Assembly (NCBI GenBank): GCA_030672345.1
Contig: DAOVGO010000024.1
Coordinates: 1-6,972 of the forward strand
DNA: 6,972 nucleotides
From: Methanosarcinales archaeon
GTDB lineage: Archaea > Halobacteriota > Methanosarcinia > Methanosarcinales > Methanogasteraceae
Reading direction: 5' to 3'
The notes beneath the pieces were generated by a model. That model saw only the letters and a list, made by a program, of their open reading frames with translations. It made no database searches and had not been told where the DNA came from. The position numbers and the translations under genes are program-made. Numbering within the stretch: position 1 is the first letter of the stretch; each line of letters opens with the position of its first letter. Positions 6,119 to 6,972 of this stretch are shown in pieces.

Positions 6119-6247
6119 ATGTGTAGACACGAAGATTGTTTGAACGATCATGGACACGATCCTGAGAAGTGTACGTCAGAGCAGATACAAAAGTGCCACG
6201 GCGACGCCGGGACGCACCCATGCAACTGCGAATGTGATTGTAGATGA
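6119..6247 (+). CDS. Small Cys/His-rich protein (42 residues), possible metal-binding
   Basis: This short frame encodes 42 residues with eight Cys (positions 2, 7, 18, 26, 35, 37, 39, 41) and five His (4, 11, 13, 27, 33). The C-terminus is the alternating run CNCECDCR; the middle contains EQIQKCHGD. No signal peptide or hydrophobic segment is present, so it should be cytoplasmic and soluble. Such density of thiols and imidazoles fits a metallothionein-like or metal-chaperone peptide, a zinc-knuckle-like fold or an iron-sulfur ligand, but I do not recognise the family. It is very likely real: a strong AGGAGGT precedes it at 8 bases, it fills the gap between cupin and ATPase genes exactly, and its TGA overlaps the ATPase start as ATGA, implying translational coupling. 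The function is unknown. Confidence 0.72.
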   Translation: MCRHEDCLNDHGHDPEKCTSEQIQKCHGDAGTHPCNCECDCR

Positions 6248-6972
6248 TCGAAGTATCGAACCTCACCAAGAGATTCAGGGACTTCACAGCAGTGGATCGC
6301 ATAAGCTTTGAGGTATCTGCCGGCGAGATATTCGGGTTTCTCGGTCCGAATGGCGCCGGGAAGACGACTGCGATCATGATGCTCACAACACTCCTGCGCC
6401 CGAGCGATGGCAGGGCTACAGTCTGCGGACTTGATGTCTCAAAGGAACAGGGGAAGATAAGAAAGAAGATCGGTGTCGTCTTTCAGGACCATACCAGCGA
6501 TGACTGGCTGACCGGAAGGGAGTATCTCCGGCTTCATGCCGGGATCTACGACGTCAGCACGGACCGGGTCGACAATCTCCTCGAGCTCTTTGACCTGAAG
6601 AGGTGGGCGGGGTCGGTCATAAAGGAGTACTCGAGCGGGATGCGGCGGAGGCTGGAGATTGCACGGGGGCTGATCCACTATCCGGAGGTTCTATTCCTCG
6701 ATGAGCCGACACTGGGGCTTGATGTTCAGACACGGCAGAAGATCTGGGATCACATCGAGTCGCTCAGAAGAGATGATGGGCTCACCGTCTTTCTGACCAC
6801 CCATTACATGGATGAGGCTGATAAAGTCTGTGACAGAATCGCGATCATCGACCATGGGCAGATCGTTGCAATCGGCACACCAGACGAGTTAAAATCGGTC
6901 GTGGAGGGGGCTCGCACAACGCTGGACGAGGTCTTTCTCCATTACACAGGCAGAGATACGCGAGACCGGATA
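6244..6972 (+). CDS. ABC-2 type (DrrA/CcmA-like) transporter ATPase, 3' truncated
   Basis: The frame is open to the last base (243 residues seen). It has Walker A GPNGAGKTT (34-42), Q-loop Q81 in VVFQDH, the signature YSSGMRRRLEIARGL (129-143, with SSGM as in DrrA-type ATPases rather than LSGGQ), Walker B VLFLDEPTLGLD (149-160, catalytic E154) and H-loop H187 in TTHYMDEAD. It would power a multidrug/antibiotic-resistance-type ABC-2 exporter whose permease should follow beyond the window, and it is not the FecE/BtuD partner of the permease at 2424. After DELKSVVEG (215-222) it moves almost at once to TTLDEVFLHYTGRDTRD, so the C-terminal accessory domain found in many DrrA relatives is shortened or absent. 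The ATG overlaps the stop of the Cys-rich gene as ATGA; no separate ribosome binding site is evident. Confidence 0.92.
   Translation, partial: MIEVSNLTKRFRDFTAVDRISFEVSAGEIFGFLGPNGAGKTTAIMMLTTLLRPSDGRATVCGLDVSKEQGKIRKKIGVVFQDHTSDDWLTGREYLRLHAGIYDVSTDRVDNLLELFDLKRWAGSVIKEYSSGMRRRLEIARGLIHYPEVLFLDEPTLGLDVQTRQKIWDHIESLRRDDGLTVFLTTHYMDEADKVCDRIAIIDHGQIVAIGTPDELKSVVEGARTTLDEVFLHYTGRDTRDRI

Overview
The window is densely packed, with all genes on the + strand and no intergenic gap longer than about 30 bases. Nothing supports a gene on the minus strand. The families, the GGAGG-type ribosome binding sites, the GTG/TTG starts and a dockerin-bearing binding protein suggest an archaeon, probably a methanogen- or ANME-like euryarchaeon. 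This placement is an inference from gene content, not from a marker gene.

Layout. (1) 1-1593: the C-terminal end of one metal-complex ABC substrate-binding protein, then a complete second one with a signal peptide and an N-terminal dockerin-like pair of calcium loops. (2) 1595-3506: a class I SAM methyltransferase and, one base later, a FecCD/BtuC-type permease. (3) 3503-3811: the remnant of a second methyltransferase of the same family. It is broken by an internal frameshifting deletion and a lost C-terminus, and it overlaps the next gene. (4) 3798-5740: an FMN split-barrel (pyridoxamine-phosphate-oxidase-like) protein, a family-2 O-methyltransferase-like protein, and a second split-barrel paralogue. 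(5) 5742-6247: a small cupin with a degenerate metal site and a 42-residue protein with 8 Cys and 5 His. (6) 6244-6972: a DrrA/CcmA-type ABC ATPase running off the window and overlapping the Cys-rich gene as ATGA.

How the genes may work together. The first half is the outside-binding and membrane part of an importer of the siderophore/heme/corrinoid class; its ATPase is not in the window. The second half repeats a pairing of methyltransferase and flavin split-barrel protein, then gives a cupin, a possible metal-binding peptide and the start of an ABC exporter-type system. A reasonable but unproven reading is a locus for uptake and chemical modification of a metal complex or tetrapyrrole-like cofactor. 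The substrate cannot be read from the sequence. The most unusual items are the unlisted-size Cys/His-rich gene, the dockerin-binding-protein fusion, the methyltransferase deletion scar, and the loss of expected catalytic or metal-binding residues in the cupin and the O-methyltransferase.
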